A stretch of 64,000 nt of DNA from Cyclospora cayetanensis (Eukaryota > Apicomplexa > Conoidasida > Eucoccidiorida > Eimeriidae), in assembly GCF_002999335.1 (NCBI RefSeq), contig NW_020312369.1:186001-250000 (forward strand). Reading direction: 5' to 3'. Position numbers and translations under genes: made by a program. Shown here piece after piece: positions 23,498 to 34,485 of the stretch. Position 1 is the first letter of the stretch; every line of letters starts with the position of its first letter. The notes beneath the pieces were generated by a model that saw nothing but the letters and a program-made list of their open reading frames with translations, searched no databases and was not told where the DNA came from.

Positions 23498-24095
23498 TCT
23501 GTCAAGACGCTTGAAGCCCTCCTAGACTTGGCGTCGTTGGCTGCCCATGGAGGGCGCTCTGCTCTTGCTGCCTTGCGCTGTTGAGACTGCCACACTGCCC
23601 TCGGAGTCGGCGCCTCCAGTGCTGCACAGCTCGCCGGTGCGATGGTGAGAAGCGTCCTAGATAGCTCGGAAGTGAGTGTCTTGGCGAGGCGCTCTTTGGC
23701 AACCAAAACAAAGGGTGCTACAACGCTTTGAGGCGCACAAATCCAGCAGGCTGGGGGCACACACACCCTACCCCTTTGCAGCGGTGTGCGCCCGGAGCAG
23801 AGGCCTTCAATTCAAGCAGGCAGCATGCAGCAGCTACGGTGCCTCCAGAAGGCGTCCTAAGGGGCCCCCGGGGGGCCCCTGCGGTGATGGAGGCGCACTC
23901 GCTCGTGGCCTCTCTATGGGGCCCTGGTGTGCGGCTGGCGGCAGAGAGAGGGGGCAGGGTGCATGCAAGCGAGGTGGAGGTCAGCACGTTGCTCGTAGGT
24001 TCTCTCGTCTTTGGGGAGCATCAACCCTCGGTCCTTAGAGCCCTCCGGTTGTCAAAGGGCAGAAACGCGGATCTGATGGAGCTGGGAGGGAGGCG
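23498..24095. other. Divergent intergenic region, GC-rich
   Basis: Lies between the minus-strand UBR gene start and the plus-strand CCCH frame, so it probably holds both promoters. It contains a GGGGCCCCC/GGGGGGCCCC double palindrome at 23861-23880. No promoter motif can be assigned with confidence. Open frames on both strands look like GC-rich noise. Confidence 0.45.
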
Positions 24096-24454
24096 GTGAA
24101 CAAAGAGAGATGCGCGCTCGCCAGGAGGTGTACTTATTACGCTTCAGGAGGCTGCAAGAGAGGCAACTCGTGTGAGGTGGCTCACTGCAGCACTGATTAT
24201 CGTCTCTTTCACCATGCTTCTGCCGCTCTCTTCGCGTTTTCGCGGTTCGTGTTGAGGCACCCCCGGCCCTTAATTGCCGCATAACGAGCTGCTCTTCTGC
24301 AGAGAAGGAAGAAGCAGCAGGAATCAGCAGGAGACTCTCTGCAGCAAGCAGAAGACAGCAGGAGGCGGTGCCACACGGCGCCGGACAGAGGATGGGGACT
24401 CGCAGCCGCAGCCCCCTCGTCAAGGCGACGAAACCACGAGGTGTAAACTTGCAG
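24096..24454 (+). CDS. Possible CCCH zinc-finger protein, partial model
   Basis: The frame from 24096 reads RCTYYASGGCKRGNSCEVAH, a C-x7-C-x5-C-x3-H zinc finger of the RNA-binding CCCH type, and stops at 24284. A good acceptor (CTGCTCTTCTGCAG) precedes 24303, where an Arg/Ser/Gln-rich frame runs to a stop near 24454 (…MGTRSRSPLVKATKPRG). The two parts may be exons of one small RNA-binding protein, but I could not fix the donor that joins them. The true start is also uncertain; a GTG or an upstream exon is needed. Confidence 0.35.
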
Positions 24455-26455
24455 CTTTGATACTACACAGTGTTTTGGCTATTCGCAGTATCAAGTTTTT
24501 GCTATTTTGAGTGGTGCGATGTGTCAGGCAGGAGAGATGGGCGAGCGCGGTACCGTGGAGTACACAACTCCGCAGCGAGATACAGGCACCTTTTTTCGCT
24601 CCTGCTGCTTGCGCAGATCTCTCCGCTTATGAGCCTAAAAAGAATCTTGTCCTCTTCTCTTCTTTCGTGTAGGCATAGTGGAGGCGGCGGATGCCCCGGG
24701 ACGCAGCTTTCGAAGAGGCGCATCGTTAGCCGTCGTGGCGCCATGGCAACAGGCACAAGCAGTTCCTCAGTTATGAACTGGCACAGAGCATGGCTCCACT
24801 TCAAATAAACAACCACATAATTCTGCGTCCTGTTCTCGGGGTCCTTCCGCAGGGGCTTGCAGCTTGTTGGGTTTAGCAACGTGCATAGGATTTAGGGATT
24901 CGTCAGGTCATTTTGCAGTGATCTGGAGAACGCCCGCACATTTCTTGCTACACCAGCAATAGGTGAACAAAAACTGCTTTCAAAACAACCCGTGGCCTTT
25001 GGCTGTCCGTATAAACTATTTGTGCTATGAATCAGGAGTGTCACGATGCTTCAAGAATCAACATTGCGCCTGTATGTTACATGTTGCCATGTGCAACTGG
25101 GTGAGAATGAAAGCTCAAAGTCATATCAATGCAATAAGCAACGCTCATCCACCCTAGCAACGCCTTTTCATTCTTTCATCAGGCTAAAGCCCTGAGGGGT
25201 GTGACGCTCCACCTGAATACTCTGTAGGGATACACCTAACTCTGGACCTAGTACAACTCGGTAGATGAGCGCTTCCCAAATTGAACTCCCCCCTGCCATC
25301 GCCCTTTGAGGCTTCAGCACGAGGGGAGTGGGACAGCTATGTTGCGATTAACTGCACACTCTAAGCACTCCCTGCGTTCAAGACTGGTAGCACATCGAAT
25401 CTGAAGTACGCGCACATTGCATTTTGCCTTCTTGCATCGAGATAACACTTGATTGCAATGAACAAGAGATAGGACTAGACAAGGCAATTAGCCAATTCAT
25501 AATAATATCCTAGTTTAATGTGACTCGTAGAAAGTGACTACGTGTTGTCTTGCCCGCTACACGGGATGCTGGTGGCACGGGAGCGAACACTTTCGAAATA
25601 GCACTTGCAAGCTTTCTATCGCTTTTTGCATTTTATTGAAGCTGCTGTGGAGGCCGTAGTTGAGACACTGTACACTGCCATTTTCCATGTTTTGCTTTGC
25701 CAATGCCTTTAAAATTTTTGCATTGCTTGTGTAGCTGTGAAAGGTAGGATCATCGTTCTCTGTACATCTGATTCGTCAGCCCCGACGTTCGTGATAATTC
25801 TTCGTATAACTCCACCTGCGAGCATTAGTTTAAGTTAATAATGTACTGGCTTGCTATGACGGTTAGTCTGTGAAAGAGGTATCGGTTGAGCCCCTCCAAA
25901 CCGTAAAACGCGAAATAAAAGGCTTTCCTAAGGACGTATGGAAGGCCTTCTTTTGAATTTATCAGTGAAAATCACGCGATACGTCTTTCTTCGCATTCTA
26001 GATAGCATTCGGCGAGCGCTAGTACTGCAAAAGCTTAGGTTGAAGCTGAGTGCGTGCTTCTATATCATCTGTGTTGTCTTGCTCGTGCTTCGGCTCCAAT
26101 ATCGACCGCTTTCCATCACTGCACATCGATTTAGCTATCTGATGAAAAGAGCGCCTTTGTGGTGCGCAATGCAAGGAGAGGCACGGAAGCAAGAGCGTGT
26201 ATGTGTAGCTCTCAAGGATTTACGTAGGACGGGCTCTATGGAATTCAAATTCCCATCATTCAGCTGCACAAAGTTCTCTGATTCTGTATTTGAATAAGAC
26301 TAATAAGCCAACTCAGAATAGTAAGGTGGGAGAAGAAACTATGTTCCGCAACAAAGCTTTAAAAATGTTTCTGTGTTTCTGCGTTTGTCCCTTCGACGCG
26401 AAACGGGGGCGGATGTACCACCTTAAAAGATTATCACTTGATTTTGATGTTTAGT
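24455..26455. other. Non-coding, transition to lower GC
   Basis: No recognised gene. From about 24.9 kb the composition drops towards 45% GC, and the CAG and CA repeats typical of the left side stop. A 119-codon frame at 25938-26297 is hydrophobic and unrecognised. Confidence 0.5.
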
Positions 26456-27922
26456 TTACTCTAGCTTCGGGGTTGTGCAGCAGTCTGCAAACCTGACGGC
26501 TTCGTGCCTATTTCTCGTCTCATGGTGGTGCTCGCGCTGGAGAGTCATCTCTTCCATTTTTCTCGTCAGCTCATTTTCTGCACTGGGCGTCTCTCTTGGA
26601 CATAGCACTGGTCGATGGTATCCACACTCATGACCGCAACATACAGCAGCTTCACCTTGCTGTCCCTTTGTTTGTTCGCTCTCAATTCCCATTTCAGCTT
26701 CCCGCTCTCCTTGAGCATGAGGGGCAGCGCAGCAGCGGCCGCGCAATTGCTCTGCCATGGCTGATGCAGAAGAACCACAGAGAAATAGAGTAAGACACAA
26801 AACTCGGGGCATACAATCACAAACAGAGCGACAAGCAAGGAGAATTGTTAGTATTGCTGGGCCTCCTCATCCCCGTTCCTCCTAATATGTTCCCTACTTC
26901 TTTAAAGTTAAAACGGCATTCGACCTTACAGTAGCCTATAACAAAAAATACGCCGCTCTATCCATACCTGGTGTCAAAGGCCACTCCGGCTCCCTTGCTG
27001 CTGCTGCCTCTGCCAGCCTTATCTGTGCCTCTTCCATTCTCCTCTCTTCTCCTTCTATGCACTTCTTCCGGGCCAAAACTTCTTCTTCCCGCCGGTTCCT
27101 GCAAACAACGTTAGCAGCGATTCGGTTGAAAACAAGCAGAACCTTACCAACGTTAGTCAACGTATCGGTTCAAGAGAATACTCCAAAATGATGCTACCAG
27201 TGCATCTGCCTTCTTCGAAGATTTTTGCGTATCGGCCACTACAGCCGCCAACTGTTTGACTGAAACCGTCTTTCTCAGTAAAGAGCTTTAATCGTAATCT
27301 GAAGATGTTACTCGCTGCACCTGTAATCATATCGATAACTAGATGTCCAGTCCTGTGGTCCTGTCTCATCTATTGCGAGAATTGTTGAAGATGCAATTTT
27401 AATCTTCTCATGTTTCCAGTTGCCTTTGGAGTAGGCTGTAGTGTATTCACTAGCCCATGGACCGAATGGACCATGAGCAGGACGATCGTCAGCTGCAGTG
27501 TACAGGTCAAGTTGCTTCTTTGCGGCGGGATTCAGGCGGTCTTCGAACCTAACGCCCCATGCGGAATGCGACCAAATATCACTCTATGCCATAAGCCGTA
27601 CATGGATGAGCAGGAAGGCTTAGTGATGCTACTGCAGAACATTTCTGGGGTACGCTTCTAGTGAAGACATGACAAGCAGTTCAGCAGTCCATTTTTAAAA
27701 TGGCATATGCATAGCGTACCAGTTGTCAATTAGACACATTGGGTTAAACGTCCTGCGGCCTCCTCTGAGAGAATTGCTGCCATGTAGAGATAGAGGATGG
27801 GGGATCTTTCCTCCAATACAATTCATCTTATCTCTCTTTGTATCGAGCCCACGAGGTTCGAATGCGGAGAGCCCTGTGGGCTTTGAAGACTCCACCGACC
27901 GAGCCATGTTGGGAGGAGGCAC
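26456..27922 (-). CDS. Unrecognised protein, four phase-matched exons
   Basis: Exons 27922-27720, 27548-27321, 27098-26968 and 26760-26456 join in frame with good GT..AG borders, giving 288 residues; the 5' end is missing. In order: [20 protein letters not shown] rebuilt across the first splice, an aromatic segment ASEYTTAY … [11 protein letters not shown], then an acidic/basic coiled coil ([20 protein letters not shown] and on), and a Cys/His-rich tail ([14 protein letters not shown]). The NWFEDR plus spaced Tyr pattern recalls small microtubule-inner or axonemal proteins, which would suit coccidian microgametes. That is a guess from motif style, not a family match. First exon(s) upstream of 27922 are unresolved. 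Confidence 0.55.
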
Positions 27923-29610
27923 CTGAAACAGAATGTAAGAGGCGTCACTCTTCTTCTCCTTTTTTCCCTACGAATCCGATACCACTTCCCCCTCTATCCA
28001 TCCCTCACTGCAACCAGTGCAACATTATGGTCGCCCTTCTGTCCCTGGATGTGCCCTTGCTCCTTCCCGCCTGAGCACTGGCTTTTTTGTATCTAATGAC
28101 ACAGCTGCCCCATCCTCCCCGTGCTTTACTCAGTCTCTTCGTTGTGTAGCTGATAGAAGCGCAACCTCCGCCGAAGGTACTTCTCCAGCAAAGAAAAATC
28201 CAGTGGGCTGCCTCACTTGGGTCGTCGACGTTGGAGCAGTGCCAGCTCAATGAGGTGGAGAAATCCAGGGGGCTTAAGCGATCCCAATAAGCCCTGAAAG
28301 CTCTTATTCAGAAAATAGTGGAGTGTTACGCCCCGGTCGAAGAGTTTTCACAGGCTGCAATGTGTATGAGCTAGCGATTTACTGAAAAAAAAATTGTCCT
28401 TCCTGCCGCTCTAAGGGCCACACACCACACACTCCGTGCAATTATTTGGAGACAAAATATTTTCTTCTTGGAGGATGGAGCCCCTAATGGCCGATCATCC
28501 AGCTTTAGCGGCGAATGCAGCAGCAGCAACAGAAGAGCACGAAAACGGCACGTTTTTACTACCTTTTAGATGAAGCTGAGTTCTTTGCACCGTCAATAAA
28601 TTTATGTTGAATCGTATTTCGAGATATGTTCGAAGTTGAAGGACGAAGAGAAGAAGAAGGTAACATAACGCACGGACCAGCAGCAGTCCAGTGGGCCGCC
28701 TGTTCGTTCCCAGCAACAAGGAGCGAGCCCCATCGAGAGACACTTTCATATACAAGGAATGAGCAAACTTTGGACTAAAAATAAAAACGTAGCTCAATCA
28801 GCAGGTGAAAAGCCCGTGCACAGGTCTACAGATCGAAGTGCCCAAAGTATACCGCGAATGGATGCACTACAATCCAGTGCCACCACGATCTTATTTTGCT
28901 TGTATTTTATGCATTAAGCTCCCTTTACCTCTATGTAAGCCAAATTTTAAGTAAAATGACTGATCGGTGCAGTGTCTGTCCTTCGGATTTAAGCGTACAA
29001 AACAGACACATCGACAATTCTAGCTCGCACTGTGCCTTTTAGGGAAACGCAGCGTGGAAAGGCTAGATGCACCTTCACCTCTCTCCTACGTTAAGGACAG
29101 GTCTAAAGATTCGTTATCTTAACAAAGACGAAGCAAATCCACTTCTGCTGAAGCAAACGCTTCATTCAATCGATTTGGAAGCTGAAGCAAACACCGGAAA
29201 GAAATATGCACACGCGGATCCAAATGCGAATTTTACCACACTCTTATAAGTTCTTCTTCTTTCAGCCTCATACTTTGAATGAGAACAATGATAATGCAGC
29301 TTGGGAAAATACACACAGCAGGAAGCCATGATGCCTGTAGCCCTCGCGTTCTGCCTATTCACCAATTATTTTATGTCCACTTACCTAGCTGCATGTTTGA
29401 AAGACCTCAAATTACCTGTCAGCATAGGCGAAAAGGTTTTGATTGGCTGTAACGCTCACTCTAAGGGATTTGTAACGCACCTTACTCTGAACTGCACCTG
29501 AATTCAATTCAAAGTCAACGACTACTCACTTATAAACCTTCTTTTGCGTGCTGCTCTCAACCCACAGAGTTACCCGCACAGGGGGGAGGAGCCAGGTACT
29601 TCACTTGTAT
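27923..29610. other. Mostly non-coding, may hold 5' exon of the 26.5-27.9 kb gene
   Basis: A minus-strand segment around 28.0-28.3 kb has an acceptor-like site and short open pieces (LIELALLQRRRP). None joined the 27922 exon in phase. The remainder shows nothing recognisable. Confidence 0.4.
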
Positions 29611-32245
29611 CTACACCCTTTGATCATTCAGAGAAATCACAGCTAGCTGAAAATAGCGCCCAGCATACATTGTATATTCTTGTATCGTGCCAACGGTACG
29701 TTTCAATAAATATCTCTTAGTAACAGGCATTTCAATTAGGCAACTCTTCACTGCCTCATAATTGAATGTTACTAGCGTAGAGAAAGACGAATTTGCGTGT
29801 TGTAGCCCGCTGGCTACATTTCCTTTCCTGGTCAGAAACACGTCATCCTGTTTTGCACCTGTATTTCGAGACCAACAACATGCAGGACATATGAAGGGTT
29901 CCTGCTCTATCGGCACTCCCCATGTAGGTAAAAACAGTGGAAACAGTGCAAATGAGGGAAGCAAAGTTTGCATCAACCGGTGCAGAGAACCTGAAGGGAC
30001 GAAAGACACGCTCTGGCTGTCTACGAAGGGGGGCCCAACCAAGACGGCAGCGGCGGCGCAACGCGCCTTTGTAGTAGCGTTAAAATGCGTGATCCGCCTG
30101 CTCCGAAAAGACAAAAGGCAAGTAGCGTGCTTTGAAGGGTCAGAATCATACTAGTTTAGCGATGTGTCTTCGCCTCAGGCAATGAGGCATGCGAATACAG
30201 CTGACGCATGGAATTATAGTCGACTATACAACCCCAAAGTAGCACCTCCCAGTAATTACTGGGTTTTTTCAAGCAGTATTCACAGGCGAAGGTAGTTAGT
30301 TAAAGCAGAACATGCTGTAGGAAAGACTATTACCATGAGAGGCAAGGAATCCTATTTATGGCGACCAGCATTGTGAACGAAAAAGTGCCACAGAGTCTTC
30401 CGCAGGCCACGAAGCCCTCAAATACTCCTCCACCGACCGCTGAGGCTCACGCTCTCCACTCCATTTTACCAAAAACTCCCGTTTACTTTTGCTGTCCTCA
30501 ACGCTCAGTATTCCGAGAGTCCAGCTCGTTTACGGCTCTCTCTCGATGCCTTGCACAGGTCACTTTGCTGCACGACGAAGTCCTTGAGTAATTTGTGGGT
30601 TTTTGAAGGATCTTTGGAAGCCAATATTGGTAGCTTTGTGGATCTTCCAACTTCTGGGGAAATCTGCAGCTAATGTATAGGCTTGCTAGGAACTAGATCA
30701 TTCACTTAGACTGTTGAGCTGAGAATCATCTGCATGGCCCTCCACAGGCCTCTTTTAGGCCTTCCTAAGTATCACATGGGTTGGCCCTAACGCGCCACCT
30801 CTAGTGCAAAGCCAGCATGATGCTGAGAGTATGATTCCGCTTTCTAGCAACTCTTCTCTACGATTACATCAATATCCCTCCTAACCTGAGCCATTGTATC
30901 CGAATTTCGTCCATAAGAGAGTATTCCCCAGTGCACCTGCAAGCCGGCCTCAAGGTTCTCTGGGGCGTACATGTATTCACTGGGCAGTATCGGCAATGCA
31001 GCCTTATGGCTTGCTATTGCATGCAGGCAGTGAGCATCCCCAAGAGTCACCCAGCAGGACGAATCTATCTAGGTACGCGAAATAGACTGGAAAATGGCAA
31101 AGCTTGTGCTTTCGCTCCAAAAACCACCCTCATGGGAGGCGGAACAGGCTCGTAGTCCCCCAACAAATTGATAGGGCATGAACGAGACCTGCTTGGTGAG
31201 AGTCGCAAAGGGTCCTAGCAATCTAGTCCCTAGTTTTTCAGTTTGTTCACCATCGGTTGAAAATCTGTTAAAGCCTACCAATCCACCAGAAGCATACTTC
31301 TATGCTTGAAGCACACGGCCAACCGTTGCTGATCATAATTCCGTGCTTGTCTCTCCTTAGCTTTGCGCATGGAAATGGGTGCAACCGCCTATTCCCTATA
31401 GCCTTACCCCATTAGCGGTGGCTGCTGACCTCGGACTACGAGGTTCAGGTCCACATTAAAGAGTACTTGCTTAGCTTTAACCAGCGATGCGGGAGCGCAA
31501 CCGATAGATCAGTGCTGTTGAATCCTAAACCCATCAAGCAAAAAGGCGGAAAATAGCGCCTAGCAACTAGAATATTTGTTAGCATGGAGTCGTAGATACT
31601 AAGAACTTGTGCTGCTGCGTTTGCATTGTGTATGAATTTGCCTCAGGGTGCTTCGCAGTGCTCCCTTACAGTAAATATGCAGGCGATCATAAAGGCATGC
31701 CAGGACATAATAACGAATTTCGGATCCCTATCCGTAATGATACTCCTTAAGAATCTGTGAAGCTTTCAGGTATGATTTACGAATACTTCAACAAACTTTC
31801 AAAAGTTTTAAGAGCTGGAGCGAGGGGTAAAATGGACACATTTGTGGGTTCTCTCCACGACCACGTAGATGCTACCCTTACCCTTGACATCCGGCAGTTC
31901 AACGACTAAGTCAGTGGTCAGATTAGTTCGAATAAGTTCAGAAGCCGAAAGGACGTGCAGAAGATTGAGCATAGAAAAAATGCGCAGATAAGTAGGAAAC
32001 AATCTAAGCATGAGAGGGCACACTCCTGTCCAGCGCGATGCATACCAGTTTACCAGAAGGTCTGTGAGAAAACTCAAGAACTCTAGTGTGAATTTCATCG
32101 CGGCCCAAAAAACAGGATCATGTGCACTGTGCGAAACAGCACTGTGGACTGAACGTCGGAATGTACAAGCGACGGAGTCTTCGCTTCGCGTTACACCAAA
32201 ACAGGCCATCCCAAACGGGGTGGTGCTTCACCCTTTTGCCATTCT
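29611..32245 (-). mobile_element. Decayed Ty3/gypsy-like retroelement, copy A
   Basis: The minus strand from about 32.2 to 31.7 kb encodes an integrase-core remnant: TTDLVVELPDVKGKGSIYVV, then …CVHFTP, and after stops and a frameshift IITDRDPKF, which carry the first two Asp of the DDE triad. Downstream, to 29.6 kb, it matches copy B (plus strand, 42.9-44.7 kb) in the same order, including VFRPFRFSAPVDANF against VFRPFNFSALVDAPF. No intact pol frame, reverse transcriptase or LTR pair was seen. It is inactive. The outer limits are only those supported by the match. Confidence 0.7.
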
Positions 32246-34485
32246 ACATTTTTGGCACAAGTAGCGGATGCATGGGTGCCAAAGCAAATACTCACGCCAC
32301 CCGCCTGCGCCGCTTAGAATTCCTAGTGTGAAGGAAGGGGACAGTGAGAGGTAAGCGTAGCTGAACCTTTTAAGCATCCCGAGCATTCACAGCAGCTTGC
32401 CCATGGCATCTTGTTTACATGCACACGTTGCGTCTTCGAGTACAGAACTAGCAGCTCTGTGCAAAAAGCAAGTCATGCTAGCAGGCAGACCACCTCTTCA
32501 CTACTTTCCTAATTATCATACAAATATAATTGGTGTAGTGCAAAGTGTGGAATCGTAGCTCAGCCCGGTTTACTCAAGAAGTGGAAAACGGCTTCGTGAT
32601 CTCACTAACCTCTGATCGCTTAGGAGAAAATCTATTTACTTAAAGTGAAACTGGGCTCTATCTTTTACGCACACCTGACCTGTGTGATTCTTTGAGGCTC
32701 ACGCCACTTGCTCCTCATATTTGTGCCTCCTGCTGCCGTGAGGTTTAGTGTAAACACGGCTGTGGTGCATGGCGATAGTTTTGGGAGTAAAGAGTGTAAT
32801 TAGCCTACTCTGCATTCTTGAGTGCCTGCTGCTGCCTTTTTATTTGCCGGCCTGAGCAGAGAACGAACAGGGAAAAAAGAAACTTCTCCCCCTCTACTAG
32901 GTATACTTGCGTGCTACTAAGTAAACACTGATGCAGGGGGCAAGATGCGCACATATAGACGAATGAAGATAAGGGCAAAAGCGCAGGGTCAAAACAAAAC
33001 AGTAAACATGTGAAAGGATGAAGGCATGACACTATCTTGGTTGGCACGGCAAAAAGAGCTGGAGGAGCTGCCGTTAGTGATGTTGCAAGTTCACCAGAAA
33101 CTAACTATATATATTCAGTTTTGGGGATTAAATATCATATGCTTCTAAATTATAGCTCGTTTGCATGGAGATTAGGGATTAGGGTTTGGGGTTTGTGCAT
33201 GCTGGTGCCTGGTTAATCGCCACTGTGATGCTGAATCCATGAGCACACGAAAGAGCTGGGAAAGAGGGATTTTTGTATCGCCTTCTTCTTTCCTTTTGGC
33301 TTATCCTCCTCATTTCCTTCCTCTTTGCATTGAATTGCTCGTTAAATAGAATCATAGGGCAAACAGCAGTTCTCCATACTATCCCTCAAGCAAATCCGGA
33401 GGTGTACATAATGCACCTCATGTGTAGCGGCTCTGACAAACCGCGAGTTCGCCCTCTTCTCTTCGTCAGAGAATTTATTCTTCTTCGTTAGCAACTCGCA
33501 TTGAATACCCCAGGCACCCAGAGACACGGTAGACGACACCGGCACCAACCAAGCTCCCATTCATCTCTTTGCAGACAGACCGCGAAAACGTCAATGCCCA
33601 ATAATGCAGTAAACCGCACACCCTTCGTCAGCGACTGCATCCTCCGGGCCGTTCCCGTCATTAGCAATTGTTTCTGTAGGACGACCGAAGGACGACTTAC
33701 TACTCTTGGAGGCCCCTAAGACTGCCTTCCTGCCCCTCTCTACCCACCCCAGAGGCTCTGATCCTAGAGTGCTTTCCTGCGAGAACCTCGCCAAGGAGCT
33801 AGCCACAACAAAAGGCCGCTGAAACATCGTACGACTGGCCCCGCCGATGCCACGAGGATCAGCCACCCCCTTCTGTCCGGAAGCTAGCCGCTTGCAGCCT
33901 TCCCCCCTACCTGCCTGAAGCCCTTGCTGCAGCAGAATCAGGAACCCGAACAGCGGGGAGAGCACCAGTGGCAACGGGAGCTGCACCTAAGCTTGAATCG
34001 TGCTGCTTTCCTATGGAGGTTGGCGAATGACGCAGTGGCCTCTGCTCGTCTATTTCAGCAGCCAAAGCTGACTTGTCGGCACCAATACATAAAACCATTT
34101 CCGCTTCCTCTTCTCCCCTCGCCGTCGCCTCTCTTATTCTCTGCCTTATATCTTATGGCTCGCGACTAAAGGCTGGACGCTTGCCTGCTCAGTTTGTGCT
34201 TTGTCATCGAGTATCGGGTAGTGAAAACAGTTACTCTGCTAGAAAGCCCTCTCATCGGGGCTTTCTTGGGACCTGTCTTTCGCACGCGCCCTCTCTATTG
34301 AGATATTAGTGCGCTTGTGTCTTAGTGAGGCGTAGGGAGCAGTTCGAGAGCCGCCTACACCCAAAGAGCAGTCTGTTCTGATTCACGCCACTTCCCTCCC
34401 CGAGTGTATTCGTGTGTCTCCTCTTTCGCAAGGGCCCCCTTTTGCGCACTTGGGGGCCTCTCTTTAGGATTCTTCGCTGCCGTTT
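32246..34485. other. Intergenic between retroelement A and the cullin gene
   Basis: No gene supported. It contains a telomere-like TTAGGG-type string at 33168-33192. A minus-strand open frame at 33591-33986 (131 codons) in a GC-richer patch was not recognised. The last few hundred bases before 34486 should hold the cullin promoter and 5' leader. Confidence 0.5.
33168..33192 (+). repeat. Interstitial telomere-like string
   Basis: GATTAGGGATTAGGGTTTGG and following bases: three G-triplet units similar to the TTTAGGG repeat of apicomplexan telomeres, isolated inside the chromosome. Confidence 0.55.

Noticed and set aside
26460..26760. Gag-type CCHC zinc knuckle in [14 protein letters not shown]
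   Set aside because: The spacing does not fit C-x2-C-x4-H-x4-C, and the segment splices in phase to upstream exons of a non-retroviral protein.
29611..32245. An intact retrotransposon
   Set aside because: The integrase landmarks are separated by stops and frameshifts, and no reverse transcriptase motif or paired LTRs were found.
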